A stretch of 64,000 nucleotides of DNA, taken from Streptomyces sp. cg36 (lineage in GTDB: Bacteria > Actinomycetota > Actinomycetes > Streptomycetales > Streptomycetaceae). The notes under the pieces are model-generated. The model was not told the DNA's origin, did no database searches, and saw only the letters and a program-made list of their open reading frames with translations. The stretch lies in NCBI RefSeq assembly GCF_041080675.1, contig NZ_CP163520.1:8151501-8215500 (forward strand), given 5' to 3'. Within the stretch, counting starts at the first letter, position 1. The number at the start of each line of letters is the position of its first letter. Below, piece by piece: positions 32,248 to 41,777 of the stretch. A program made the translations under genes and the position numbers.

Positions 32248-33426
32248 TCACCGCATCGCCTCGGTGCCCCGGTCGGCCGTGATGACCGTGAGGAGGGGGA
32301 ACGCGATGAGCAGCGCGACCGCCACGAGCAGCGCGCTCGCCCACAGCGGACCGGAACCCCCGGCCGCTGTGCCGAGTGTGGCCGCGGCGACGACAGGGCC
32401 GACGGCGGCACCCACGTTGAGAGCCGCCGTCGCATACGCACCGGCCATGGTGGGGGCACCCCCGGCCTCGTAGAGGACTCGCGTGATGAGCGTGCTGCCC
32501 AGGGCGAACGACAGCGCGCCCTGCACGAACACGAGGCCGAGCAGGGCGACCGGCTCGTGGGCCAGCACCGCCAGGGCCGGCCAGCCGATGAGCAGCATCG
32601 GGCCGCCGACCGCGATGACCGGACCGGGACTTCGGTCGGAGAGCCGTCCGGCAGCCGTGATGCCCACGAAGGACCCGGCGCCGAAGAGCACCAGAGCGAC
32701 AGAGATCCACAGCTCGCCCAGCCCGGCGCTGTCGGTCACCAGAGGGGCGAGGAAGGTGAGGCTCGCGAAGGTTGCCGCGTTCACCAGCGCCCCGAGCAGC
32801 ATCACCAGGATCAACCGCGGCCGGGCGAGCTGGGCGAACTCCGTTCGCAACGTCGGCCTGCCAGTGCCGTCTTCCGTGTCGCGTTCTGCTGGGATGCCTT
32901 TGAGGATGCCGAGAGCGGCGGGCAGGCAGAGCGCGGTGACAGCCCAGAAGGCGGCTCGCCAGCCGGCCGCCGTGCCGAGCACCGACCCGCCGGGGACACC
33001 GGCCACCGTGGCCAGGGTCGTGCCGGACAGCAGTACGGCCAGCGCGCGTCCCTTCCTGTCGGGTGGGACCAGCGAGGCGGCGGCCGTCAGAGCGACGGCG
33101 AGGAACCCGGCGTTGGCGAGCGCGGCGACGACGCGGGTGGCGAACAGGAGGGGGAAGCTCGTCGTGACGGCACCCACGATGTGAGCTGCCGCGAACATGA
33201 CGACGAACCCGAGAAGGGCTGGGCGCCTGGGCCAGTTGCGGGCAAACACGGCCACGAGGGGGGCGCCCACGAACATGCCGATCGCGAAGGCCGAGGTGAG
33301 TACGCCTGCTGTGCCGACGGGGACGTCGAAATCCGAGGCGATGTCCGGCAGCAGACCGGCGAGCATGAACTCCGAGGTGCCCATGGCGAAGACCGCCAAG
33401 GCAAGCAGATACAGCGGGAGAGGCAT
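32248..33426 (-). CDS. MFS drug exporter of the Cmx/CmlR chloramphenicol-efflux type
   Basis: 392 residues with twelve expected transmembrane helices. The N terminus (PLPLYLLALAVFAMGTSEFMLAGLLPDIA) is nearly the signature of actinomycete Cmx/CmlR chloramphenicol exporters, and PGGSVLGTAAGWRAAFWAV carries the antiporter motif C typical of DHA1 drug transporters. Start at 33426. Located between a DHFR-like gene and a long intergenic stretch, it has no partner genes. Chloramphenicol or a related amphiphile is the likely substrate by family, not shown here. Confidence 0.88.
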   Translation of the reverse strand: MPLPLYLLALAVFAMGTSEFMLAGLLPDIASDFDVPVGTAGVLTSAFAIGMFVGAPLVAVFARNWPRRPALLGFVVMFAAAHIVGAVTTSFPLLFATRVVAALANAGFLAVALTAAASLVPPDRKGRALAVLLSGTTLATVAGVPGGSVLGTAAGWRAAFWAVTALCLPAALGILKGIPAERDTEDGTGRPTLRTEFAQLARPRLILVMLLGALVNAATFASLTFLAPLVTDSAGLGELWISVALVLFGAGSFVGITAAGRLSDRSPGPVIAVGGPMLLIGWPALAVLAHEPVALLGLVFVQGALSFALGSTLITRVLYEAGGAPTMAGAYATAALNVGAAVGPVVAAATLGTAAGGSGPLWASALLVAVALLIAFPLLTVITADRGTEAMR

Positions 33427-34204
33427 CGAGTGGCTCCGAGGTGATGAGAGGCACGAGAAGGTCATCTCGTCACCGCGGCCAACCCCGAGCGCACATACGT
33501 CCCACCGCGCGAAGCGGTACGACGGCAGGGCTACGAGCGTGAGTGGTGCAGGGGGCTGACGGCGTGACCGAAAGCCCCCACCGTGTCTGACTCAGGACTC
33601 GACATGGCCCGCACGCTACCCGACCGATGGCTGTCGGAGCATCCTGGTTTCACTAGCATCGGGCTGCGCCACCAACGTCCTTTCCCCGCAGCCGGTGATG
33701 ATGGTGACTGCCGGGCGGGCTTGTGATGGGAGAGCAGAAACGGTTCTGGGCCGGCCCTGATCTACTGCGGGGTGGGGTCGCGCCATTGGCTGTGGCGTCG
33801 ACTGTGATCACTGGACGGTACGGGAATGCAGGTGTCGGCCTTGCGTTTTTCACAGGTATTGTGTGTCGACGCTGCGTAAATCGTCCGCAGGGCGAGCGGA
33901 CACAAAAGCGTCTGGGAACCCTGCTGGTCAGCGGTATGGCAGGGGATCTGTCATCACCGTACGGGTTTACAGTGCCCTTTTCCATGTCGGGCCGCATGTT
34001 TTTATCGATGCTTCCGTAGAAGAATTCTCATGCCGTTCGGATGGGAATGTTCGGCTTTCTGTTCGATGCCTTCGAAGTGAAATGTGAAACAGGCCACTCA
34101 AATATCAAGTTTGCCATTTCTTGGTGGTTCAATGTGCTTATCGCCTGCCACGGTTTGCATGCTTTCACCTTTGTGGTGAAGCGTCGAAAGAACGGAGATG
34201 AGAC
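33427..34204. other. Long intergenic region upstream of the secreted protein gene
   Basis: 778 bp without a gene I can support. The stretch ~33980-34200 is clearly AT-richer than the surroundings, which suggests promoter DNA for the secreted protein or horizontally acquired sequence. Short open frames here (for instance 33723-34019, 98 codons) show no domain, poor codon periodicity and no good ribosome site. Confidence 0.4.
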
Positions 34205-34978
34205 GTGGCAAAGATCAGGATGAGCGTCGGGCGGCGGGTCATGGCCCTGGGAGCCATGACCTGTGTACTGGTGGGTGGAGCGGCCCTGCCCGCCGTCGCC
34301 GCGGACGAACCCACGGAGGCGGAACTGATGGCGGACTGCGCCAGCGGCGTGGGGAAATGCACCTTCAACAACCCGACGATCGACCGGGCCTACCTGGGCG
34401 ACTACCACCAGGTCTCCAACACCCTCTACAACTGCAGCACTTCGCCCGCGTCGCAGGGCATGGACTGGTCGGACAGCGTGGGGTCCTCCGACAGCCTGGA
34501 GGTCTCGATCACGGCGGGCGGCAAGATCGCGGGCATCGTCGATTTGAGCGTTACGGCGAAGTACGGCCACAGCTGGACGACCGAGCACCGGGACGGCGGC
34601 TCGATCGGCATGATCGTCAAGCCCGGCGAGGTCGGCTGGATCTCGCGTGCCCAGGTGATGCAGCAGGTGTCCGGCCGCTGGCAGACCCACTACGACAACC
34701 AGCACTGGGGCCACTACTACTGGTACTGGGACGACACGGTCACCAGCCCCGCACCGAACGGCACCGACGGCATAGGCAATGTGGTGGTGGTCAAGACACG
34801 CCCCATGACCGCGGATGAGAAGGCATCCTGCGGCACGCACGGCCAGAAGGTCTTCAGCGACCGCACCAAGGTGGAGAGCGCACCCCCGAAGGCGCCGAAG
34901 CCGAGGCACGGGGCTCCGACGCCGGGGGATCCCGTGAACGGCGTGGCACGGGACGAGGAGGTCAACCGCAGCCGGTGA
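34205..34978 (+). CDS. Secreted aerolysin/ETX-like beta-structured protein
   Basis: 257 residues with a clear Sec signal peptide (charged start, then MALGAMTCVLVGGAALPAVAA, cleavage near residue 33). The mature part has an alternating Ser/Thr-rich region (SDSLEVSITAGGKIAGIVDLSVTAKYGHSWTTEH) followed by IGMIVKPGEVGWISRAQVMQQVSGRWQTHY, reminiscent of the stem and sheet of aerolysin/ETX-MTX2 pore-forming proteins. Four Cys could form two disulfides. The C-terminal ~40 residues are Pro/Lys-rich. It stands alone behind AT-rich DNA. A pore-forming or cell-surface binding role is suggested, not proven. Confidence 0.55.
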   Translation: MAKIRMSVGRRVMALGAMTCVLVGGAALPAVAADEPTEAELMADCASGVGKCTFNNPTIDRAYLGDYHQVSNTLYNCSTSPASQGMDWSDSVGSSDSLEVSITAGGKIAGIVDLSVTAKYGHSWTTEHRDGGSIGMIVKPGEVGWISRAQVMQQVSGRWQTHYDNQHWGHYYWYWDDTVTSPAPNGTDGIGNVVVVKTRPMTADEKASCGTHGQKVFSDRTKVESAPPKAPKPRHGAPTPGDPVNGVARDEEVNRSR

Positions 34979-35110
34979 TGCACTGCCGATGCGAGAGCCG
35001 GTGGATGACGGCTGTCCTGCCGACGCCGGGCTCCGCTGGAGGACCCCCGCCTCGGTGCTGTTGGCGCAACACTCGCGGCGCGGCGCCCGGGCGCGGTGTC
35101 CTCAGTGGGG

Positions 35111-36550
35111 TCAGACGGGCTGCCGATGTGCGGGCACGGGGGAGCGGGCGTTCGACGGGTCTTGTGGGGAGGCGTGCGGCTTGCTGGTGATCAGTAGGCC
35201 AAGGGCGGCGGTGACCACACCGCCGGCCGTGAGAATCCACCAGGCTGGACGTACGGCGGCGGCGAAGGCGGCGGCGTCGGTCAACGGGGCGCCGTGCAGC
35301 CCGGTGTTGAGGATCGCCCCGAGGAGGGCGACGCCCATCGCGAAGGCAGATCGGCCGAACGTGGTGAGCATCCCCGAGGCGAGCCCGGCCCGGTCCGACG
35401 GCAGGCCCGACACTCCGGCGGTCATCACGAGCGGGCTGGACAGGCCGATCCCCAGTCCGAACAGGACGTACTCGACGACGAGCAGGACCCGGGAGGCATC
35501 CTCTGCGCAGAGCGCGGTCAGAGCCCCGCTCATGGCGAGGGCCGCCCCCGCTGCGACGAGCACGGACCGCGTGCCGCACCACCGGGCGATCGCGGCGGCC
35601 CCCAGGGAGGAGGCGGCGAGCACACCGGCAGGCACCAGCATCCACAGGCCCGCCTCGGCGGCGGACATGCCCAGCGGGTTCTGCAGGTAGAGGGCGGTGA
35701 GGAAGAAGAAGCCGCCGAACGTACCGAACACGGAAACGGCGGAGGCGATGGCCCCGCCGAACCGGCGGTCACGGAAGAGTGCCAGGTCGATCAGCGGCTC
35801 TCGACGCCGGTGTTCATACGCGAGCAGTCCGGCACAGGAAGCGGCGGCGACGGCGAGGCAGACGATGACGGCGAGGGCGCTCCAGCCGGCCCGCGGCGCT
35901 TCGATCACCGCGTAGGCCAGCGGCCCCAGCAGCATGATGACCAGCAGTTGGCCGACCGGGTCCGCACGGCGCGGCCGTTCGGCCTTCGACTCGGTGACGC
36001 TGCGGACCGCGATGAGCAAGGCGATGATGCCGAAGGGAACGTTGAGCCAGAACACCGACCGCCAGCCGATGGTGTCCACCAGGACCCCGCCGACCACCGG
36101 ACCGAGGGCCAGACCGATGCCGTAGGCCCCCATCCAGACGCCGATGGCACGCAGGCGCGCCCGCTGCCTGGGGAACGCGTGCGAGACGATCGCCATGCTC
36201 ACCGGGCCCAGCCCCGCAGCGCCCACGCCCTGGAGGATCCGGAAGCAGAGCAGCGCGGGCAGGTTGGGGGCGAGCGCGCACAGCACCGAGGCGACCGTGA
36301 AGATCACGACTCCCGCGATCAGTACCCGCTTGCGGCCGATCCGGTCACCTGTCGACCCGGTCCAGAGCATCAGCGTGGCCATGGCCAGGCTGTAGGCCGC
36401 GATCGCCCACTGCATCCCCGAGACGGAGGCGCCCAGGTCCCGCTCCATGGCGGGGAGGGCGACGTTCAGTGCGGTGACGTCGATGCCGACCATGCTGATG
36501 GCAGCCGAACACACCGCCAGGGCAAGCGTGCGGTTGTGGGGGGTGGGCAT
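35111..36550 (-). CDS. MFS multidrug exporter, DHA2 (EmrB/QacA) type
   Basis: 479 residues, about 14 hydrophobic helices. Motif A (GSTGDRIGRKRVLIAG), motif C (GLALGPVVGGVLVDTIGWRSVFWLNVPFGI) and motif D1 near the N terminus (GIDVTALNVALPAMERDL) identify a DHA2 proton-driven drug exporter. The ATG at 36550 is the family start; the frame is open upstream. No regulator is adjacent. It converges on the secreted-protein gene. Export of a drug or secondary metabolite is probable. Confidence 0.9.
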   Translation of the reverse strand: MPTPHNRTLALAVCSAAISMVGIDVTALNVALPAMERDLGASVSGMQWAIAAYSLAMATLMLWTGSTGDRIGRKRVLIAGVVIFTVASVLCALAPNLPALLCFRILQGVGAAGLGPVSMAIVSHAFPRQRARLRAIGVWMGAYGIGLALGPVVGGVLVDTIGWRSVFWLNVPFGIIALLIAVRSVTESKAERPRRADPVGQLLVIMLLGPLAYAVIEAPRAGWSALAVIVCLAVAAASCAGLLAYEHRRREPLIDLALFRDRRFGGAIASAVSVFGTFGGFFFLTALYLQNPLGMSAAEAGLWMLVPAGVLAASSLGAAAIARWCGTRSVLVAAGAALAMSGALTALCAEDASRVLLVVEYVLFGLGIGLSSPLVMTAGVSGLPSDRAGLASGMLTTFGRSAFAMGVALLGAILNTGLHGAPLTDAAAFAAAVRPAWWILTAGGVVTAALGLLITSKPHASPQDPSNARSPVPAHRQPV

Positions 36551-38067
36551 GGGCGGCGGCCTTTCCCGCAGGGGATGTTTCCTCCGACGATCCGCTCGCA
36601 CGTCACCGCCCGCCATCGAGCACCTGGTGGAGTGGGGAGATACCGTTTGTCCCCCGGTCGTCGGGTTCGGCTTCCCCCGGTCGTCGGGCGTGACCGATGG
36701 CGTGGCTCGGTTCGGCTCCGACTGAGGTGGCGGGGGCAGGGGAGTGGGGCCCTCGCTGACGCGTGTTCGCACGGTGGCCCACCGCTTCGGACCGTCTGCC
36801 CTTGGGGTCGTGTCGCCGGGGCCGTTGAAATCACTTGGGTACCGGTAGTGCGAGACCGCATCAGAAGGCTGCTTTTCCTTCAGATGAATGGGCGGAAGAA
36901 ATCAGCCGCGCGTCCGCAAACACGCGATTCGATGGCGCCGAAACGAGACGTTCGGGTTGCAAGCAATCAAGGTGGCATCCACGTGGTATATGCCTGTGAC
37001 CAGTTACTTTGACTCCCTGTTTCCGTTGGTACGGTCCACTTTTTTCGGACACTCACCGGCGAGTGTCGCAGTTCGTGGATTCCTGGGCCCTATTGTCGTT
37101 GCTGCAAGTCACGGACCATGAGCAGATGGTTCGCACCTGTCCGTCATGTGGGGCGCGGGCGTGATCTGACCTGTGAGTACTCGGTGCTCGTACGGGGCGG
37201 GACACCGCGGGGAGAGGCACGGCGAGGTACTCGGGTGCGCGATCGGCCGGGTGCCCGAGGCGGCCTTCCGTTTTGAGTGAGCGTGGGGGAGGCAGTGGTG
37301 GGGTGCGAGATGCCGGGCGGGTGCCGACCGGGCTGCCATGCCGTTCATGGCCGAGGGGCGCGAAAGCGTCGCGGGCCCGAGCGGTGTCGGGGAGGCGCGG
37401 GGTGTACCACCGCTCGGCGTGCACTGCTGCGACGGCTTCCGGCGAACTCCCGCTCAGCCGCTTCCACCTGCACGTTCACACGGCATTCGGCAGTGCGTCG
37501 GTGGGTCTCCGGTTGGCGCCGGGTCTTCGCGTCCGGGCGGCGGCGACCATGGGGGTGTGGTTCGGCCCTTGGCGGTCATCCCGGTCGGTTGTTGTCCGAC
37601 CCGCCTGTTCGGTTGCGGTCCCACTGCACTCCGGCCACCGGTGTGCGATCGGGCGCGGGGACGCGCCGGGCGTGCGCCGCGTACGGATTCTGACTGTTCC
37701 TTCCCTGGGGCCAGTCCCGGCTCCGGGCCCTGACCCGAGGGCGTGGGCCCGACCCGGGCCGCCCCGATTCCGGATCGTCCTCCTCGGCGAGAGGCTTCGC
37801 GGCCATCCCGCGGGACCTCGCACCCGCCCGGCTCGATCAGCTGGGCCTGTCCGTCGGTAATCTCCCCGTTCCGCGACGAGCAACAGCGTTGATTTCCTCA
37901 TTCTTCGGGTGTCCTGACAAAAGCAGCTGCGCGGAAGAGGAAACCCGCCTGCGAATATTCCGCCCACGACGTGAGGCGCCGCTGTCCCCTGCCCTGATGA
38001 GGGTCTTCAGGGTATCCCGCGAAAGCACATCCGGGCCGGTTCAGTCCATTGCGAAAAGGAGAACCTC
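36551..38067. other. 1.5-kb region without a supportable gene
   Basis: Between the divergent exporter and decarboxylase genes lie 1517 bp. Several long open frames cross it on both strands, but their products are Arg/Pro/Ser-rich, without domains, signal peptides or ribosome sites, as expected from GC-biased noncoding DNA. The portion ~36840-37130 is AT-richer. The right end must hold the promoter of the decarboxylase cassette. I see no repeat, tRNA or mobile-element remnant. Confidence 0.45.
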
Positions 38068-39675
38068 GTGACGGAAACGCGGTCGATGAATCGTGACCTT
38101 GAACGGCGTCCTGGCGCACCGTCTCCTTCGGTCGGCGTGCAACCGGCCCCGGTCTCCCGGCTGGAGCACGGCAGTAGGCAGGGGCGGCTGCTGCGCGACA
38201 CGTTCGACGCCCGGCTGTTCCGTCAGACCTCCGGCCAGGCCATCGACCAGTTGGAGGCACACCTCTCGGACTTCTCGCTGCGGGGGGTGGAGCTGACGGA
38301 ACCCGCGGTCCTCACCGAGGCCGCCAGGTCGCTGATGACCACGGAGACCGACGGCATCGCCGAGTTCGACGAGAAGAAGCTCGCCGCGATCATCGACCTG
38401 TACATCAGGACCGGCATCCAGGTGCACTCGCCCGGCTACATGGGGCGCCAGTTCTCCGGGGTCGTGCCGCTGGCCGGGGTCATCGACTTCGTGAGCTCGG
38501 TGGTCAACCAGCCGTCGTCGTTCTACGAGGCGGGCCAGCTGCCGAACGTTGCGGAACGGATCATGGCCGATGAACTCAACCGGTTCATCGGCTGGGACCC
38601 CGGCACCTTCGCCATGCTGACCACGTCGGGAGGCTCCCTGGCCAACCTGACCGCGCTGCTCGCCGCCAGGAACCGCAAGCTCCCCGCGTACTGGTCCCAG
38701 GGTGGCTCCGCCCTGGCCGGCGGTGCCCGTCCGGCCATCGCGGTGGGCGCCGACGTCCACTACAGCATGGCCCGTGCGGCCGGGGTGATGGGCATTGGTG
38801 AGGACCAGCTCGTCCGCCTTCCCTCCAACGACCGGCACCAGATCGACGTGGACATGGTGCGCCCCACCCTCGAAGCGGCCGAGCGGCGCAACCTCAAGGT
38901 GTTCTGCCTGGTCGCCTCGGCCGGAACCACCTCGGTGGGTGCCTTCGACCCGCTCGACGAACTCGCCGCGATCGCACGGGAGAAGGACATCTGGCTGCAC
39001 GTCGACGGGGCGCACGGGGCGAGCCTGCTGGTCTCGGAGAAGCTGCGCGGAAAGCTCCGGGGCATCGACCAGGCGGACTCGCTGACCTGGGACGCGCACA
39101 AGATGATGTTCGTGCCCGCGCCCTGCACACTGCTGTTCTACCGCAGGCGGGAGGACAGTCTCGGCGCGTTCCGGCAGAAGAAGGCGAGCTACGTCTTCGA
39201 CGAGGAGCCGGACATCTATACCGAACTCGACAGCGGCGACAAGAACTTCGAGTGCACCAAGCGCCCCATGATCATGACGCTGTGGACGCTCTGGGCGGTC
39301 TACGGGCGGGCACTGTTCGCCGAGAAGATCGAGCACTTGTGCCAACTGGCGTCCGACGCCCACGACATGCTGCTGACCGAGCCGGACTTCACCCCCGTGC
39401 ACCGTCCGGAGGCGAACATCCTGTGCTTCCGCTACCGGCCGGAAGGCGTGGGCGAACAGGAGCTCCACCGGCTCCAGGTGGCGATCCGCAACCGCATCAA
39501 GCGGGGCGGCAGGTTCTTCATCTCCAAGGTGAACGTCGACGGGGTCGCCGCGCTGCGCGTGGTGATGATGAACCACGAGATCACGGCCGGGCACTTCCGG
39601 ATGCTGCTCGGCGAGATACGCAGGACCGGACAGGAGCTGCTGGCCGGCAGCGACGGCGATGACGGACAGGAGTGA
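38068..39675 (+). CDS. Group II PLP-dependent decarboxylase
   Basis: 535 residues from a GTG behind AAAAGGAG. Group II (aromatic/DABA/glutamate-type) decarboxylase motifs are all present: TTSGGSLANLTALLAARN (185-202), PLP-stacking His231 in DVHYSMARAAG, VASAGTTSVGAFDP, Asp313 in HVDGAHGA, and the Schiff-base Lys345 in WDAHKMMF. The enzyme should convert an amino acid to an amine and CO2; residues fixing the substrate cannot be read. It opens an operon with an adenylate-forming enzyme (5 nt away) and four tandem PixA/AidA-like genes. Confidence 0.9.
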   Translation: MTETRSMNRDLERRPGAPSPSVGVQPAPVSRLEHGSRQGRLLRDTFDARLFRQTSGQAIDQLEAHLSDFSLRGVELTEPAVLTEAARSLMTTETDGIAEFDEKKLAAIIDLYIRTGIQVHSPGYMGRQFSGVVPLAGVIDFVSSVVNQPSSFYEAGQLPNVAERIMADELNRFIGWDPGTFAMLTTSGGSLANLTALLAARNRKLPAYWSQGGSALAGGARPAIAVGADVHYSMARAAGVMGIGEDQLVRLPSNDRHQIDVDMVRPTLEAAERRNLKVFCLVASAGTTSVGAFDPLDELAAIAREKDIWLHVDGAHGASLLVSEKLRGKLRGIDQADSLTWDAHKMMFVPAPCTLLFYRRREDSLGAFRQKKASYVFDEEPDIYTELDSGDKNFECTKRPMIMTLWTLWAVYGRALFAEKIEHLCQLASDAHDMLLTEPDFTPVHRPEANILCFRYRPEGVGEQELHRLQVAIRNRIKRGGRFFISKVNVDGVAALRVVMMNHEITAGHFRMLLGEIRRTGQELLAGSDGDDGQE

Positions 39676-39680
39676 ACCCG

Positions 39681-41240
39681 ATGACCACGGTGAAAGCGCC
39701 GCAGGAGAATCACGTGGTACCCAGCGATGCCAATGAACTCGCCAAGTGGCTGATCCCCGACTGGGAATGGCGGCCGGACTCGGTCGACGCCGTCACCCGG
39801 CTGCCCTCCTTCGCCAGCAAGATGCGCGAGGCGGAACGGGTGTGCAAGGCGCCCTTCAGCGAAGTGGCCCACGACATCCAGGACGCCCTGGTGCTGCGCC
39901 GCCTCCAGCAGATGGTGCACACGGTGCTGCTCAATCCGCTGTGGCGCGACCGGCTGGCGAGCTCCGCGGCCGACCGTACCCCGGACTCCTTCGAGGCGTG
40001 GCAGGCGATTCCGCTCTCCGACAAGGAGGTGCAGCGGGAGTTCTTCATGGACGACCGCGCGGGCATGGTCGTCCCCCTCACCCGCGGTGAGTTCGAGATC
40101 GTGGCCAGCGGCGGCACGAGCAGCGGACGTCCGCTGGAGACGGTGTACTCGCTGGCCGAGTTGCGCGACACCTATGAGGTGGCGGGCCGTTTCATGGGCA
40201 GCTACCAGCTCGACGCGTATCTGCGCGGGGACGACCCGAAGTGGCTCTACACCACCCTGGCCGACTACCAGATGTGGAGCAGCGGCACCATGGTGGGCGG
40301 GGTGCTGCAGAGCGTGCCGGGCGTCAACTACATCGGCGCGGGGCCGGTCACCGCCCCGGTCCTTGAGCACATGTTCTCCTACCGGGGCCCGAAGGCCCTG
40401 ATGGGGATCTCGGCGGGCATCGCGATCCTGAGCGAACTCGGCGCCGGGATGAGCCGCGCGGCCAAGGAGAGCTTCCGGGTCGCGCTGTACGGAAGCGGGG
40501 TGCTCCCGCACCGCAAGCGCGCCGAACTCAAGGCGATGTATCCGAACCTGTCGATCCTGAGCTACTTCGCCGCCACCCAGGCGGAGACCATCGGGCTCCA
40601 GCTGCGGGAGGAGGTGCCCTGGCTGGCGGCGGTGCCGGGACTACACTTCATCGAGATCGTCGACGAGCGGGGCCGCTGGGTCCCCGAGGGCCAGGAGGGC
40701 GAGCTCGTCGTCACCCGGCTGCACGCCCACGAGGCGCCGCTGCTGCGGCTGAAGCTCGGGGACCGCATGATCCGCAGGCCCCGGCTGGACGGGCCCGGGC
40801 TGAAGACCCAGCAGTTCGAGTTCGCGGGCCGCACCGGGGACATCCTGCACATCAACGACAGCCAGTACTCGGCGGTCCGTGCCTATGAGGCGGTCCGTGA
40901 CGAACTGCGGTCGGTGACCGCGGTGAACCTGGACGAGGTGGCGCACGAGACCCAGTTCGTCAACCACCGCGAGGGCAAGACCATCACGCTGTTCGCGGCG
41001 GTCGACGAGGCGCACGCGCTGACGTACCGGGTGGATACGGCGCTCGGACCGTACGGCGTCCAGCACCTGTTCGTGAACGCCCTGCCCCGTTCGCTCTCCC
41101 TGTTCAACGCGGGCGAGGCGAACCCCGCGTCGATCGAGAAGACCGGGTACCAGTTCCGCCTGGTGTTCGTGCCCCGTTCCTCGCCGGACATCGAGCGGAC
41201 CGACGTCGGCAAGGTGCCGCTGGTCCGCGACCGTGGATAG
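39681..41240 (+). CDS. PaaK-like adenylate-forming enzyme
   Basis: 519 residues. The nucleotide loop IVASGGTSSGRPLETVY, the LSYFAATQAETIG region and a hinge-like FAGRTGDILHINDSQY agree with phenylacetate-CoA-ligase-like adenylating enzymes; the C-terminal ~110 residues correspond to the small lid domain. It should activate a carboxylic acid as acyl-AMP and pass it to CoA, an amine or a carrier. ATG chosen at 39681 behind ACAGGAG (a GTG at 39672 is possible). Together with the upstream decarboxylase it suggests amide or conjugate formation, but no carrier protein is encoded nearby. Confidence 0.75.
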   Translation: MTTVKAPQENHVVPSDANELAKWLIPDWEWRPDSVDAVTRLPSFASKMREAERVCKAPFSEVAHDIQDALVLRRLQQMVHTVLLNPLWRDRLASSAADRTPDSFEAWQAIPLSDKEVQREFFMDDRAGMVVPLTRGEFEIVASGGTSSGRPLETVYSLAELRDTYEVAGRFMGSYQLDAYLRGDDPKWLYTTLADYQMWSSGTMVGGVLQSVPGVNYIGAGPVTAPVLEHMFSYRGPKALMGISAGIAILSELGAGMSRAAKESFRVALYGSGVLPHRKRAELKAMYPNLSILSYFAATQAETIGLQLREEVPWLAAVPGLHFIEIVDERGRWVPEGQEGELVVTRLHAHEAPLLRLKLGDRMIRRPRLDGPGLKTQQFEFAGRTGDILHINDSQYSAVRAYEAVRDELRSVTAVNLDEVAHETQFVNHREGKTITLFAAVDEAHALTYRVDTALGPYGVQHLFVNALPRSLSLFNAGEANPASIEKTGYQFRLVFVPRSSPDIERTDVGKVPLVRDRG

Positions 41241-41320
41241 CGGGTCACCGGGCGGGCGCCGGCCAAAGGGGAAACCGGAGAAATGAAGCGGAAGTCAGCC
41301 GGAGAAGACAAGGAGTGCGC

Positions 41321-41749
41321 ATGAAACCCAATGTGAGCATCATCGCCCTGGTGGACGTGATCGGGGCGCTGTCGGACCGGACGCTGCTCAACGGCAACCT
41401 CGGCCTCGTGGACGACGGCTCGTTCGACAGCACCGGGCAGGGTACGCCCAGCCTGTGCACCGTCGTGGAGCCGGGCCAGACCGTCCAGTGGACCGCGCTC
41501 GCCGTCGACCTGCAGACACCGGTCGAAATCAGGAACATCACGTTCCTGCGGGCCGACGGCGCCGAGGCGGGTGAGCCCGCGCAGGAGGAGGCCCAGACGG
41601 ACGCCGCACGCCTCGACCTCGACGTGTGGAGCGGCGTGGTCCCGTACCTGCCGCCGGGCGTGCCCCACAAGTACCGCCTCGAACTGCAGATGTACGACGG
41701 CGCCAACAGCGTCCTGCACATCGATTCCCCCGCCCTGATGTGCCAGTAG
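41321..41749 (+). CDS. PixA/AidA-like protein 1
   Basis: 142 residues. The shared family signature reads SIIALVDVIGAL, then LNGNLGLVDDG, STGQGTPSLCT and VEPGQTVQWTA, followed by an acidic linker and VWSGVVPYLPPGVPHKYRLELQMYDG. This pattern resembles the inclusion-body protein PixA of Xenorhabdus and the AidA family: a short beta-rich cytosolic protein with no signal peptide or catalytic motif. The ATG at 41321 follows AAGGAG. First of four tandem relatives; the family identity is from memory of motifs and needs a profile search. Confidence 0.55.
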   Translation: MKPNVSIIALVDVIGALSDRTLLNGNLGLVDDGSFDSTGQGTPSLCTVVEPGQTVQWTALAVDLQTPVEIRNITFLRADGAEAGEPAQEEAQTDAARLDLDVWSGVVPYLPPGVPHKYRLELQMYDGANSVLHIDSPALMCQ

Positions 41750-41777
41750 CCGGAAATCCGACGAGGAAGGCGGGCTC

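Noticed and set aside
33723..34019. 98-codon frame upstream of the secreted-protein gene
   Set aside because: Mixed hydrophobic and basic product without family similarity, codon use unlike neighbours, and no good start signal.
37273..37860. 195-codon frame and several others in the 36.5-38.1 kb gap
   Set aside because: Products are Arg/Ser/Pro-rich with poor codon periodicity and no ribosome site or homology.
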